Assembly: GCA_021650895.1 (NCBI GenBank)
Contig: CP091278.1
Span: 1,393,659 to 1,457,658, forward strand
Direction: 5' to 3'
DNA length: 64,000 nucleotides
Origin: Candidatus Jettenia sp.
GTDB lineage: Bacteria > Planctomycetota > Brocadiia > Brocadiales > Brocadiaceae
In this document: positions 1-9,391 of the stretch, one piece after another
Numbering within the stretch: the first letter of the stretch is position 1
How the letters are laid out: every line of letters begins with the position of its first letter
Made by a program: the position numbers and the translations under genes
The notes under the pieces: generated by a model
What the model was told of the DNA's origin: nothing
The model's database searches: none
What the model saw: the letters and a program-made list of their open reading frames with translations, nothing else

Positions 1-189
1 CCTATGAATCCTGAGACACTTTTAGAGAGGATACGTCCTTATGCCGACAGCATCCTTATCGACAGAATGAACTATACCTCAAAGACTCTCAGTATATACA
101 AACGAACAAATCTGGTCAGATGGCTTGATAAAGACTTTGTGGATACTATCATTAGGAAGTTAAAGACGGATTTACCATCAAATCGGTAA
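1..189 (+). CDS. 3' end of a radical SAM protein (partial)
   Basis: The frame is open from the first base of the window, so this is a C-terminal piece and the ATG at 4 is probably internal. The visible 62 residues (RPYADSILIDRMNY, then WLDKDFVDTIIRKL) resemble the C-terminal tail of SplB/photolyase-like radical SAM proteins. The cysteine cluster that would prove this lies outside the window. Family call is from memory of such tails and is moderate only. Confidence 0.45.
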   Translation, partial: PMNPETLLERIRPYADSILIDRMNYTSKTLSIYKRTNLVRWLDKDFVDTIIRKLKTDLPSNR

Positions 190-242
190 GTATAGATACC
201 TTTATAAGAATATGGTATATCCTCGTTTCCTGGTTAAGAATT

Positions 243-422
243 TCATTTCCGATAAGGGTAGGGAAGATTTCCGCATTCCCTCCGAGCCGTACAGGCGGAT
301 CTCCCGCATACGGCTCTCCGGTTCTTCAACCCCCTCAGTACATCCTTCGCTTCTTCTTCACTCTGACACAGGTTCACACTATCATCGGCATACCTGACCA
401 TCTCATAGCCTTTCCTCTCCAT
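243..422 (-). pseudogene. Group II intron reverse transcriptase/maturase remnant
   Basis: The minus strand encodes about 59 residues beginning MERKGYEMVRYADDSVNLCQ. The YADD box is the polymerase active-site motif of group II intron reverse transcriptases, and EEEAKDVL follows as it does in that family. After about 35 residues the frame runs into a hairpin (284-316, GAGCCGTA against TACGGCTC) like the structured end segments of these introns. Most of the protein is missing, so this is an inactive scar. Confidence 0.6.
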
Positions 423-442
423 CTACAGTATCGCAACGCAGG

Positions 443-508
443 GCAAGGCTTTAGCCTTGCTCCCCCGTCTGAATAGGTAATCGGGAATGGCAACCCTAAA
501 GGGTCGCC
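443..508. repeat. Two small REP-like hairpins
   Basis: Two short palindromes lie side by side: 443-460 (GCAAGGC, loop TTTA, GCCTTGC) and 489-508 (ggcaaccc / gggtcgcc). They sit just downstream of the stop of the beta-helix gene at 547 on the minus strand. They could act as a weak terminator or be REP elements of the kind moved by RAYT transposases, which occur elsewhere in the window. Confidence 0.45.
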
Positions 509-546
509 CTACAGATATGTGATTTTTTGAGGGATTCATCAGGATT

Positions 547-1725
547 TTAATGTTCATAGGCTCCCAGGTCAGGTACCGATCCATTGGATGAAGGAGGAAG
601 TAAGTCCAAAACAACTTCAGAATTCCATTCAAAACGGATTGTGCCGCTATCGATGCATGGGCTTCCATCTAAAAGACGATAATTGGCATCGTATTTCGGA
701 TCCATATCCAGCAAGAGAGGTTCACTGGTGACACTGTTTTGAATATGTGTCCCATTCTGATAGAAAATACTGTAACCTACAACGGAATCCACCTTAACTC
801 CTTTTATGCCTACATTTGTATTGTTAGCAATAATATTATTAAGAGCAATCATATTATCCCCACCCGTAACACCAACTACATTCCCCACAACGGTATTATT
901 GTAGAAATATACCCGCTCTTTCATGGATGATCCTGCATAGTTTTCTCCACTATCCCTATTGGCCATACATCCTAAGCCTGCCATTGCATTGTTTGCAAAT
1001 ACATTATTAGAGATAGAAAAGACTCTATTAGAAAAGCCCCTATTTGATACATCATCATAATCAATTAATTGAATACCATCCTCACGGTTTCCAAAAAAAG
1101 TATTGTTGTTAATCGTGTATTTTATTGTGGGACCGGCATATTCGCTTAAACGGATTTCAATGCCGTCATCCCTACAATTTCGGATTGTATTGTATTCAAT
1201 CGTGTAATATCCCCCCTTCCTCCCGTCAATATCGATCCCATCGTCACCACTTTGTTCAATCGTATTATAACCGACATAGCCGTAGCCAGAGGCTTCAAAA
1301 CTAATGGTGTCACCTTTACTACCAAAAAATATATTGCGCTTTATAGCAACCAAATCATATATGATAATTGGTTTATAAGAGTTTATAAATTTTAAACCGC
1401 TAATCTCCACGTTTATTCCCTGGCTACGGATTGTTGTAAATACGTTAGCATCTCCACCATCGATGACCGTTTGACTTATATACTGTTCATCCCCAGTGGT
1501 ATAATACCAGGAGGTGACGGTAAGCCTCTTATTAATACTTATTTTATTTTCGCGGTAAGTTCCTGGAGCTATAAGAATAACATCGCCAGGAGATGCATTA
1601 TTTACAGCATTTTTAATCGTGGAGTAATCTTGTGGCACATGAATGATGCTTCCATAGGAAGTACTTAACAAGCAAGAGAGTAATGCTACTTTACAGAAAA
1701 AAATTCTATATACGGTATTTCCCAT
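547..1725 (-). CDS. Secreted right-handed beta-helix repeat protein
   Basis: A 392-residue exported protein. Residues 1-25 form a signal peptide, followed by HVPQDYSTIKNAVNNASPGD, the usual entry into pectate-lyase-like (NosD-type) right-handed beta-helices. Many short N-rich turns (YNTIEQSGDDGIDI, NNTFFGN, NNVFANNAMAG) mark the coils. The end, SPCIDSGT then PDLGAYEH, is the choice-of-anchor-Q type terminus. The start ATG has GAGG about 7 bases upstream. No catalytic residues can be assigned; a polysaccharide-binding or surface role is inferred. Confidence 0.8.
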   Translation of the reverse strand: MGNTVYRIFFCKVALLSCLLSTSYGSIIHVPQDYSTIKNAVNNASPGDVILIAPGTYRENKISINKRLTVTSWYYTTGDEQYISQTVIDGGDANVFTTIRSQGINVEISGLKFINSYKPIIIYDLVAIKRNIFFGSKGDTISFEASGYGYVGYNTIEQSGDDGIDIDGRKGGYYTIEYNTIRNCRDDGIEIRLSEYAGPTIKYTINNNTFFGNREDGIQLIDYDDVSNRGFSNRVFSISNNVFANNAMAGLGCMANRDSGENYAGSSMKERVYFYNNTVVGNVVGVTGGDNMIALNNIIANNTNVGIKGVKVDSVVGYSIFYQNGTHIQNSVTSEPLLLDMDPKYDANYRLLDGSPCIDSGTIRFEWNSEVVLDLLPPSSNGSVPDLGAYEH

Positions 1726-1786
1726 ATTTTCCTCTTTTCCGTTTTAAGAGCCTTTAAAGTAAAATTGCTTATAATTTTATACTATT

Positions 1787-2938
1787 CTATTCTTTTGTTG
1801 GCTTAAAGCAATAAATTTTACCATCAAAGGATAGCATATAGAGCTCATTTTTCTCATCAATTCCGAATGAGGATATGTTTAAACTTGTAGTTAGTAATTC
1901 AGTATTGATGGGCAAACTGGAGCCATCATATCTTAAATACCAAATCCTTCCAGACATAAAGTCACTATAGATATAAGCACCAATGAGTTCAGGAACCTGA
2001 GAACCCCGATAGACATATCCACCGGTAATAGAGGCGCCAACATCATGGTTGTATTCCCAAATTGGAAGTTCTAAGCCCGTAGTATCACATCCGGAAGGGG
2101 GCTTGAAGCAATGGAGTCCTTCCATAATGTTCCATCCATAATTTTTCCCTTTCTCGATAATATCTACTTCCTCAAAATGATACTGACCAACATCTGCAGC
2201 CCAGAGCCATTGCGTTTTCGGATCGAAGCTAAATCGCCATGGATTACGTAACCCATAGGCATAAATTTCTTCCTGGAATCCGGAATCATTCCCCACGAAA
2301 GGATTATCGGCGGGGATTCCATAATTCCTTCCCTCCGAAGGATTATCCACATCTATTCTTAAAATTTTTCCGAGAAGTGTCTTCAGACTTTGTCCGTTCC
2401 CGAAAGGATCACCGCCAGAACCACCATCCCCTGTTGCGATATAGAAAAATCCATCTGGACCAAAAGTAATTTGTCCGCCATTATGATTACTAAAAGGTTG
2501 AGAAAACTGCATGATGATGAGTTCGCTATCTTTCAGAGCGGCGTTTGGAGTTGCCTGATGAACGTTGTATCTTGCAATAACAGTACGTCGTGGGTTGGAA
2601 GCTGTATAATTTACATAAAAAAATCCATTATTCTTAAAATCAGGATGAAATGCCAGGCCTAGTAATCCTTCCTCAGCACCACGGTCATTCACCCGATCAC
2701 GAATATCCAAAAAAATCTGTTTTTCCTTCGTACGGGAACTGTTTCGAAATACAGAGATAATTCCCTGTTGTTCAAGAACAAATAAACGGTTTGTCCCATC
2801 ACCAGAGTTTTGAATATCGGTGGGATTAATAAAGCTGAGATAGGGAAAGGCTACTTCAACATACACTTGAGCAGACAAATCGCTGGAGAAGAGAAAAATA
2901 AAAAGAGTAACAATAAGAATGAAAGGGTATTCTTTCAT
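1787..2938 (-). CDS. PQQ-dependent sugar dehydrogenase family protein
   Basis: A soluble six-bladed propeller of the glucose/sorbosone (YliI-like) dehydrogenase family, expected to oxidise aldoses in the periplasm with PQQ. The start at 2938 gives a clean signal peptide (MKEYPFILIVTLFIFLFSS); an upstream ATG at 3013 would overlap thiol peroxidase. Family motifs are visible: EEGLLGLAFHPDF, ITFGPDGFFYIATGDGG, YGLRNPWRFSFDP, ADVGQYHFEEVD and ITGGYVYRG. At 383 residues the length is normal. PQQ binding is assumed from the family; no PQQ biosynthesis gene is in the window. Confidence 0.85.
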   Translation of the reverse strand: MKEYPFILIVTLFIFLFSSDLSAQVYVEVAFPYLSFINPTDIQNSGDGTNRLFVLEQQGIISVFRNSSRTKEKQIFLDIRDRVNDRGAEEGLLGLAFHPDFKNNGFFYVNYTASNPRRTVIARYNVHQATPNAALKDSELIIMQFSQPFSNHNGGQITFGPDGFFYIATGDGGSGGDPFGNGQSLKTLLGKILRIDVDNPSEGRNYGIPADNPFVGNDSGFQEEIYAYGLRNPWRFSFDPKTQWLWAADVGQYHFEEVDIIEKGKNYGWNIMEGLHCFKPPSGCDTTGLELPIWEYNHDVGASITGGYVYRGSQVPELIGAYIYSDFMSGRIWYLRYDGSSLPINTELLTTSLNISSFGIDEKNELYMLSFDGKIYCFKPTKE

Positions 2939-2975
2939 AAAATTGTACCGTACATAATGTCCCTGCACATGGATA

Positions 2976-3500
2976 TTAAGCAAGCTTCTTAACATAGTGA
3001 AAGGCTTTATCATAGGTATAGTAATGGGTTAATTCAGGAATAATTTCTATATATCTTACCGTATCATCCTCATCGATAACAAAGACAGAATGGGCAAGGA
3101 GCCTTAACTCTTTGATCAAAACTCCGTAAGCATTTCCAAACGAGGCGTACTTATGGTCAGAAAGAGTTTTAATCTTATCGACACCTGCTGTCATGCAGAA
3201 TAGTGAAATTGCAAAGGGAAGATCCATGGTTATCGTTAGCATAACAGCAGTATCAGATAATTGGGCAGCTTCCTGATTAAACTTCCTTGTCTGCATATAG
3301 CAAATAGGTGTATCAAGGGAAGCGGTAACACTGATAACCTTTATTCTTCCGGCAAAATCCCTTAATCTAATTTCCTTTAAATCTCCATCCAGAACAGTAA
3401 AATCAGGCGCTTTATCTCCGGGCTTAAGTTCCGAACCAACAAGAGTTACAGGATTTCCACGAATTGTAACAATATCTTTTCTTTCTCGATAGACCTTCAT
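2976..3500 (-). CDS. tpx: Thiol peroxidase (Tpx-type peroxiredoxin)
   Basis: Reduces hydrogen peroxide and alkyl hydroperoxides using thioredoxin. The 174 residues contain the Tpx peroxidatic site (SLDTPICYMQTRKF, Cys67), the resolving cysteine in SLFCM (Cys102), and the family strings MDLPFA, TLSDH, ASFG and YGVLIKELRLLA. It is transcribed with the PQQ-dehydrogenase gene, which starts 37 bases downstream. Confidence 0.92.
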   Translation of the reverse strand: MKVYRERKDIVTIRGNPVTLVGSELKPGDKAPDFTVLDGDLKEIRLRDFAGRIKVISVTASLDTPICYMQTRKFNQEAAQLSDTAVMLTITMDLPFAISLFCMTAGVDKIKTLSDHKYASFGNAYGVLIKELRLLAHSVFVIDEDDTVRYIEIIPELTHYYTYDKAFHYVKKLA

Positions 3501-3654
3501 GAGTATTTCCTGTATGATCCTTCAGAATAGTTTTTATTTCATCATTGAGATTTATCCTAGAAGCTATCCCAAAACCTATTTCTGTACGGGAACCTCTCTA
3601 TCTTCAAATGATTCTAAATACTAACAGTGAGATTTTTAGATAACTCCCCAGACC

Positions 3655-3752
3655 GGGTGGCACGGACAAACGAAGTTTGTCCATGCTTATTTACCTGCGT
3701 ACATGGATATGGATTACAAAACACTGACAAACAAAGTTTGTCAGTGCCACCC
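3655..3752. repeat. Nested palindromic element between tpx and the SRPBCC gene
   Basis: GGGTGGCAC at 3655 is mirrored by GTGCCACCC at 3744-3752. Inside lie two near-perfect hairpins, 3664-3682 (ggacaaac gaa gtttgtcc) and 3724-3744 (ctgacaaac aaa gtttgtcag). The whole ~98 bp folds on itself, as a MITE or REP doublet does. No coding potential. The surrounding 3501-4038 holds no gene. Confidence 0.6.
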
Positions 3753-3885
3753 CAGGTACCGGCTTACAGAGTATGAAAAATTCTCTCCTTATACCTACCA
3801 TGTCTCACATGATTCTCGATACTAAATTGAGGTTTTGGGATGACCTCTAAGCATAATTTTGGGTAAATACCCGTAAACGATAATC

Positions 3886-3929
3886 AATCCCCCAAATCCT
3901 CCTTTCATAAGCGAGGATTAAGGGGGATT
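3886..3929. repeat. Inverted repeat / hairpin
   Basis: aatccccc at 3886 pairs with gggggatt ending at 3929, with an inner atcctc/gaggat stem. A run of T follows on the plus strand. A related hairpin is present near 63711-63755, so this is probably a dispersed repeat; a terminator role is possible. Confidence 0.45.
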
Positions 3930-4038
3930 TGATTTTTTATCTTTGCTATGTATTCTTGTAACTACCAGACATTTCCCTAAGAACGATTCGTATATCGCCC
4001 AGGATTCATCAGGTACTTTCAAGAATTATCTCTCTCTT

Positions 4039-4500
4039 TTAAACCTTTCTATTTTTGATCTCCCCCCGCCAGCTTCCTGTCTCGGACCCACGCTGCTCAA
4101 TGAAATCCTTAAAGCGTTCTAAATCACCTTCGACCTTACTTGAGAGGGCACCCACGATATCACCTAACTTTTCAGTTGCGCCTCTGGGTTCATATTCTAT
4201 ATCCAGCGTAATACGTGTCTTGTTTGGCTCAGAGCTTTTAAACATAACAGTGCCTCTGTTAACTGCGCCTGAGGTGCTTTCCCAGGAAATCTGGCGGTCC
4301 GGCGTCTGTTCAGTAATATGGGCATCCCATTCTATCTCTTTACCCAAAATCTCAGCTTTCCAATGAAGCCGCTTGGCATCGAGCTGCTTTACCTCTTTTA
4401 CGCCTTCCATAAAACGGGGAAATTCCTCAAATTGAGTCCATTGGTTGTAAGCTGTGTGTACAGGAACATTCACATCAATCGATTTTTCGATTTTTTCCAT
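4039..4500 (-). CDS. SRPBCC (polyketide cyclase/START-like) family protein
   Basis: A 153-residue single-domain protein. It begins MEKIEKSIDVNVPVHTAYNQ, the first strand and helix of the SRPBCC fold, followed by FEEFPRFMEGVKEV, typical of the cyclase/dehydrase (COQ10-like) subgroup. AAAGGAG stands about 10 bases before the ATG. The ligand cannot be told. A paralog with the same architecture lies at 8218-8649; both are on the minus strand. Confidence 0.85.
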   Translation of the reverse strand: MEKIEKSIDVNVPVHTAYNQWTQFEEFPRFMEGVKEVKQLDAKRLHWKAEILGKEIEWDAHITEQTPDRQISWESTSGAVNRGTVMFKSSEPNKTRITLDIEYEPRGATEKLGDIVGALSSKVEGDLERFKDFIEQRGSETGSWRGEIKNRKV

Positions 4501-5026
4501 AATCCATTACTCCTTTCATAATACGGAATGATAATAAGGCAGAATTTCTATTACTGCCCATGTAAACTACATCAATCCTCTGCGGCTAGCTGGCGCGCCA
4601 TAAAACTAGCCACATACCATTGATGCTGCACTATTCATGCATTTCTCACGTTAATCCAAAGACATACTCATAATTTTTACTACTGAAAATAACGACGATA
4701 TCCTCGTATTTATACGTCATTTATCAGAGACATACATGTCATTTCCGTGAAACCTGTCCTCATGAAAATGGGGAGTGGGGATCCAAAAAACCATGGATTC
4801 CAGGTCAGACACGGAACGATAGAGCACTGCGAACTTATGTCGTTATGTATAGATTGTTATACTGATTTTCCAAAAGAATGTCCGATAATAAAGTAAATGG
4901 AAGAGACCACTGCAAGGTTCTCTTTATTTCTCCCTTTCATGGAAGGGGTTAGGGAGATTGCTTCGGAAAAGACACTCTCTTGATGATAATGAGGACAGCC
5001 TCTCATTAATGGAGAGTATACACCCT
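4501..5026. other. Intergenic region without a supported gene
   Basis: About 526 bases with no convincing reading frame. The only structure I see is a compound hairpin at 4584-4611: GGCTAG and CTAGCC arms around the palindrome tggcgcgcca. The right part lies downstream of the propeller gene stop. Confidence 0.5.
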
Positions 5027-7771
5027 TCAGGGAATATGCCTCGTGTCAGTTGTCATTAACTTATGAGGTTCGGTGGCAACAATACTACTGCCGCCATCAT
5101 TGCCAATGGTAAATTGCATTTTAATCGGATCTGCCGTCCCGGTCAGATTCGCATGTTTTACTTCTGCCTTAAATTCAAAACTTTTTTTATTGAAAGATGG
5201 CACGATTGTCAACTGCAAAGCCACACCGTTTATAATCTTCTTGAGCTTGAAGTATTTATTCTTATTGTTTTTAAAAGAACCTGGCGGGATGGAGATGGAT
5301 AAAGTTCCTACCTGAAGGTATATGTCATCTGAAAGCAGGTCAATCCCATCACTGGTATCGCCGAGGACAAAAGTAGACCACATATCAAAATTATCATCAT
5401 TAGCCTGAGGACCCAATTTAATCTTAGCTTTGCTATAGAAATAATTAAAGGTAATTAAAGCAGATAGGTCACTATTAAGTTTTGATATAAAGGCATCGGC
5501 AACACCATTAAAAGAAGTATCAAAAGAACCGCTGGTTATTGGAAAATCTGACGATCCTGTAGAGCCAGCTATACAGAGATTTCCATTTAAGTCTATGATG
5601 AAAGCATCAGCACCATCGCCGCTGGATCCTCCCAAATAAGTCGACGTAAGCAGATTTGTTAATGTTCTGTCCATCTTTGAAATAAAGATGTCGAAAAAAC
5701 CATTATGAGAAATATCAAAGGCACCAGGTGTTGTTGGAAAATTTAACGATGCAGTCGAACCTGTCACATACATATTGCCCTGCAAATCTACCACAAGAGA
5801 ATCACTACTGTCACTGTCGGACCCTCCTAAATAGGTCGATGCAAGAAGGCTCGTTAACGTTCCATCCAGTTTCGATACAAATACGTCGTTAACACCGCCA
5901 TTAAAAGAACTATCGAAAGCTCCTGAAATCACCGGAAAATCAAATGATGAAGTAAGCCCTGTCACATAAATATTACCCTCTGAGTTTATCGATAGAGAAC
6001 TGGCACTATCAGCCTCGAATCCTCCCAAAAAAGTAGATGAAAGGAGAGTTGTCAATTCTCCATTTAATCTTGATACAAATACATCAAAATTACCATTATA
6101 AGAAGTATCAAAAGCGCCGGGAGTTGTTGGAAAATCTGAAGATCCGGTTGCACCAGTTACATAAACGTTTCCGGCTGCATCTATAGCTGTTGAACTTAGT
6201 TCTTCGGAGACCAGAGCAGATCCTCCTAAATAGGTTGATGCAAGAAGATTGGTTAATGTCCCGTTTAATTTCGAAATAAACACATCTCCCCCGCCACTAA
6301 AAGATGTATCGAAAACTTCGGGGGTTATTGGGAAGTCTAATGAACTAGTCGAACCAGCCACATAAACATTGCCGGCTTGATCAATCATAAGAGAATCACA
6401 GATTTCCCTGCCAAACCCTCCTAAATAGGTCGATGCAAGAAGGCTCGTTAACGTTCCGTCCAGTTTCGATACAAATACGTCACTATTGCCATGGAAAGAA
6501 GTATCAAAAGCGCCAGGGATTACAGGAAAGTTTGATGAATTAGTTGAGCCGCTTACGGAGATGTTTCCATTTGGGTCTATTACAAGGGAATCGGCCCTAT
6601 CACCATCAGATCCTCCTAAAAAGGTAGATGCAAGGAGGGTTGTTAATGCCCCATCTACCTTTGATACAAATACATCAAAACTACCATTATGGGATGCGTC
6701 AAATATGCCAGGAGCCAATGGGAAATCCGGGGAAATAGTTTCACCTGCAATATAAATATTTCCCCCGGAATCTACAGCGATAGAGTTTATTCTCTCTAAA
6801 GAAGAGCCTCCCAAAAAAGTAGATGCCAAAAGAGGGTCTATAACGAGTTCTTTTGTTCTATCATAGCTTGCTACCTTGAAACCGTAGATAAGTTGAGAGA
6901 TTTTTTCTTCTGAATTCTGACTTCTGGATTCTGACTTCTGGACACTGTATTCAGCAGCAATCTCCACCCGTTTCCCATGAATCTCCTGGTACGCCACGGG
7001 TTTTGTGAATAGAACAGTCCCTGATTCTGCCTCAAGTTCACCATGTTTATTTACCGTGAACCCCCTTATCCTGTTTTCTAAAGGAGATTTTGCGGCCATC
7101 CCCCATTGGTAAAATAAACTATGTATGCTGTTACCTTCAACAAATGGGGATTCGGGGGATTGTATATAATCCAATCGTATTTTTATCTGTTCTGGATTAG
7201 CGCCTGGCTTTACATAAAAAAGCTTTTCGACATTATTCGCATAAGCCCTTAATTTTAAATCTATTCCTTTATACACTTCCCCCAAATTTACCAACTCATA
7301 CGTTGACATACTGCTCTTCCATTTTGATGAGTCTTTTCCCTTAAAGATACTCACCTTGGTTATAGCTTTTCCTTCTCCTTTTATTTCATTCATCTCCCCT
7401 TTTATAATCTCTTCTTTAAATACGCCTCTCCTTACTATTGACCTGTGAGTCCCCGTAACCTTACTCATATCTTTATTTTTCTCAGCATGATCCTTCACCT
7501 CTGTTAGAGAATAAATTATCTCTCCTTCTTGTGTTACGAATACCGTCCCACAAAAGGTATTGGCATAAAATTTTACCCTATCGTCAATTTGCCCGTTGTT
7601 GGCTATAAAAGGCACATGAAATTTTTGGACTTTTTGGATAACTTCATCCTTTAACAGCTTTCTTGTACCTTCTTGTTCAGCAAAGAGAATTTTGCTTAAC
7701 AGTACTACTTGCAAAAGGATTATAGGTATTATTAACCATTTTCCTATCCTTTCCATCATGTTCTTATTCAT
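5027..7771 (-). CDS. Secreted SBBP beta-propeller protein
   Basis: A 914-residue exported protein with an N-terminal membrane/signal segment (residues about 10-32). Next comes a DUF7948-type domain (VPFIANNGQIDDRVKFYANT, later DLKLRAYANNVEKLFYVKPG). Roughly residues 313-770 hold seven SBBP repeats of about 65 residues, each starting STFLGG or STYLGG and carrying GNIYVTG and FPxxPGAFDTSFNG. Seven repeats would close one seven-bladed propeller. A C-terminal beta domain follows. The string KSESRSQNSEE near residue 286 is encoded by a short near-duplication (6904-6940). Function unknown; a surface adhesion or matrix role is inferred. Confidence 0.85.
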   Translation of the reverse strand: MNKNMMERIGKWLIIPIILLQVVLLSKILFAEQEGTRKLLKDEVIQKVQKFHVPFIANNGQIDDRVKFYANTFCGTVFVTQEGEIIYSLTEVKDHAEKNKDMSKVTGTHRSIVRRGVFKEEIIKGEMNEIKGEGKAITKVSIFKGKDSSKWKSSMSTYELVNLGEVYKGIDLKLRAYANNVEKLFYVKPGANPEQIKIRLDYIQSPESPFVEGNSIHSLFYQWGMAAKSPLENRIRGFTVNKHGELEAESGTVLFTKPVAYQEIHGKRVEIAAEYSVQKSESRSQNSEEKISQLIYGFKVASYDRTKELVIDPLLASTFLGGSSLERINSIAVDSGGNIYIAGETISPDFPLAPGIFDASHNGSFDVFVSKVDGALTTLLASTFLGGSDGDRADSLVIDPNGNISVSGSTNSSNFPVIPGAFDTSFHGNSDVFVSKLDGTLTSLLASTYLGGFGREICDSLMIDQAGNVYVAGSTSSLDFPITPEVFDTSFSGGGDVFISKLNGTLTNLLASTYLGGSALVSEELSSTAIDAAGNVYVTGATGSSDFPTTPGAFDTSYNGNFDVFVSRLNGELTTLLSSTFLGGFEADSASSLSINSEGNIYVTGLTSSFDFPVISGAFDSSFNGGVNDVFVSKLDGTLTSLLASTYLGGSDSDSSDSLVVDLQGNMYVTGSTASLNFPTTPGAFDISHNGFFDIFISKMDRTLTNLLTSTYLGGSSGDGADAFIIDLNGNLCIAGSTGSSDFPITSGSFDTSFNGVADAFISKLNSDLSALITFNYFYSKAKIKLGPQANDDNFDMWSTFVLGDTSDGIDLLSDDIYLQVGTLSISIPPGSFKNNKNKYFKLKKIINGVALQLTIVPSFNKKSFEFKAEVKHANLTGTADPIKMQFTIGNDGGSSIVATEPHKLMTTDTRHIP

Positions 7772-7854
7772 ATGCTCTTTATGATAGATCGGTAAAATCT
7801 ATCCACCCTAGATTATGGGACTACAAAAATTTTCACAATGAAAGAAAATTAACA

Positions 7855-8010
7855 CTAAAAATACCCTAGTATTGCTAAAATAATTACAATAAGAAGAATC
7901 AGACCCAAACCACCGCTAGGGTAATATCCCCAACCTGCACTGTAAGGCCAGGTAGGTATTACCGCAATAAGTAGTAAAACGAGCACAATTAAGAGTATGG
8001 TCCTCGGCAT
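7855..8010 (-). CDS. DUF3309 small membrane peptide
   Basis: A 51-residue hydrophobic peptide beginning MPRTILLIVLVLLLIAVIPT, then WPYSAGWGYYPSGG and a second hydrophobic stretch ending ILGYF. This two-helix pattern with a central aromatic/Gly-rich WPYS-GWGYYPSGG turn is the DUF3309 family. AAAGGAGA lies about 6 bases before the ATG. Role unknown; such peptides often sit near stress or envelope genes. Confidence 0.8.
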   Translation of the reverse strand: MPRTILLIVLVLLLIAVIPTWPYSAGWGYYPSGGLGLILLIVIILAILGYF

Positions 8011-8217
8011 ATCGTATCTCCTTTCTAAACAGCCCCGATGAAAAATTTTCCATCTTTCCGCCCTCCACGAGTGACTAAAAGAAAGATAGCGTATAGACTA
8101 AACAGAACTCTTCAACACGAGTATTTTGCAAAAATATATAAACGAAAGCGCGTATAGATAAATCTTAAAGTCCCGAAATTACTTTCTCTTTTTTTGACTA
8201 CCCTTAATTTCATCACG

Positions 8218-8649
8218 TTAGCTTTCTGTCTCTGTTCCAATCTCTCCGCGTTCCTCGATAAACTCCTTAAAGTGCTTCATATCGCCTTCTATTTGGCCTG
8301 ACACTACCCTTACGAAATCTTCAGTATTTCCGTTAGGTTCTATTTCCATAGTCAAGGTAATACGTGTCTTGTTTTGATCGGTACTCTTGAATGTAACAGT
8401 GCCACAGTTTTGTATACCCGAAATACTTACCCATGCAATAACTTCATCGGGAGTCTGGCGAGTAATTTGAGCATCCCATTCCACTTCTTTACCCCTAATC
8501 TCTGCACGCCAGCGCAGCCGATTGTCATCGAGTTTTTGTACTTCTTTCACACCTTCCATAAAACGGGGGAAAGCTTCAAACTCGACCCATTGGCTATACA
8601 CCAGATGCACCGGTACATTAACCTCTATCGATTTTTCAATTTTTTCCAC
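8218..8649 (-). CDS. SRPBCC family protein (paralog of 4039-4500)
   Basis: A 143-residue SRPBCC-fold protein closely similar to the gene at 4039-4500 (EKIEKSIEVNVPVHLVYSQ and FEAFPRFMEGVKEVQKLD). I prefer the GTG at 8649, because AAGGAGAGG lies about 8 bases upstream; the ATG at 8673 lacks a site of that quality and would add MMIRRGKA. The end is diverged and shorter than in the paralog. Ligand unknown. Confidence 0.82.
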   Translation of the reverse strand: MEKIEKSIEVNVPVHLVYSQWVEFEAFPRFMEGVKEVQKLDDNRLRWRAEIRGKEVEWDAQITRQTPDEVIAWVSISGIQNCGTVTFKSTDQNKTRITLTMEIEPNGNTEDFVRVVSGQIEGDMKHFKEFIEERGEIGTETES

Positions 8650-9059
8650 CGCCTTACCTCTCCTTATCATCATTATTTACGAAACCTATCTCGTATACAA
8701 CAAACAACATGCCTGTAAAATGAGTTATCTATGGAAATTCTTATATAGGCGAATCGAATGCGTAAACTTTTTATTAATAATTACTTATGATTATCAGTTT
8801 ACCTAGATGGTATTCGTTATTTTGAGAGGTAGGTTTTAATTCGTGTATGCATATACATACATAATTACAGGATATTATTTTTAAGTGTTTATTGTATAAA
8901 TATATAGGTAGTATCTTGTATGTTTGTAAAAACATACTCCAGGTAGGTAATTGCATGCGTAGTCTTTATTGGGGAAGTATAATGGAATGGGTTTTTCGGA
9001 CCAGTAGCCAAGAGTCATTTTTGATAAAATAGATGATGAAAGAAGGTGAGGAGACTAAT
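8650..9059. other. AT-rich intergenic region
   Basis: About 400 bases of AT-rich sequence between the SRPBCC gene and transposase debris. I see no reading frame with a ribosome site or a familiar product. Confidence 0.5.
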
Positions 9060-9290
9060 AGAAGGAAATCATAAGGGATTAAGCATACGGAAGCAGTGCG
9101 AGCTTTTGGGTCTACACAGACCAAACATATATTTATGAGGCAGTGGAGGTATCAGATGAGACAAGAGAGGTTATGGACCGAATGAATAGGATATTTACCG
9201 AAAGTCCATTCTATGGGAGTCGTAGTATAAGGGAGGTATTAAGACGAGAGGGTATGTGTATGAGTAAGGAAAGAGTACAACCCTTCTTAC
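9060..9290 (+). pseudogene. IS3-family transposase OrfB fragment
   Basis: Two adjoining frames spell one protein: GLSIRKQCELLGLHRPNIY (about 9075-9132), then, after a one-base shift, YEAVEVSDETREVMDRM and IFTESPFYGSRSIREVLRRE. This is the N-terminal HTH_21-type part of an IS3-family OrfB. The DDE catalytic core is absent, so the element is dead. Confidence 0.7.
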
Positions 9291-9320
9291 TTAAACATTT
9301 CCTCAAAAATAATACCTAAA

Positions 9321-9352
9321 TCCTGCAAACAAGGCATTGCCTTGTTGCAGGA
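9321..9352. repeat. Perfect-arm hairpin
   Basis: TCCTGCAA and ACAAGGCA face TTGCCTTGT and TGCAGGA, giving a stem of about 15 pairs with almost no loop. It lies between the IS3 and IS1380 remnants and looks like a REP-type palindrome or an IS end. Confidence 0.5.
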
Positions 9353-9391
9353 TTAGGCTCAAAAATGTAGAATCTCCAAGGGAAGTGAGAA

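Noticed and set aside
5450..6830. Regularly spaced repeats resembling a CRISPR or tandem array
   Set aside because: They are in-frame SBBP coding repeats of about 195 bases; no short spacer/repeat alternation and no cas genes. No CRISPR array was seen anywhere in the window.
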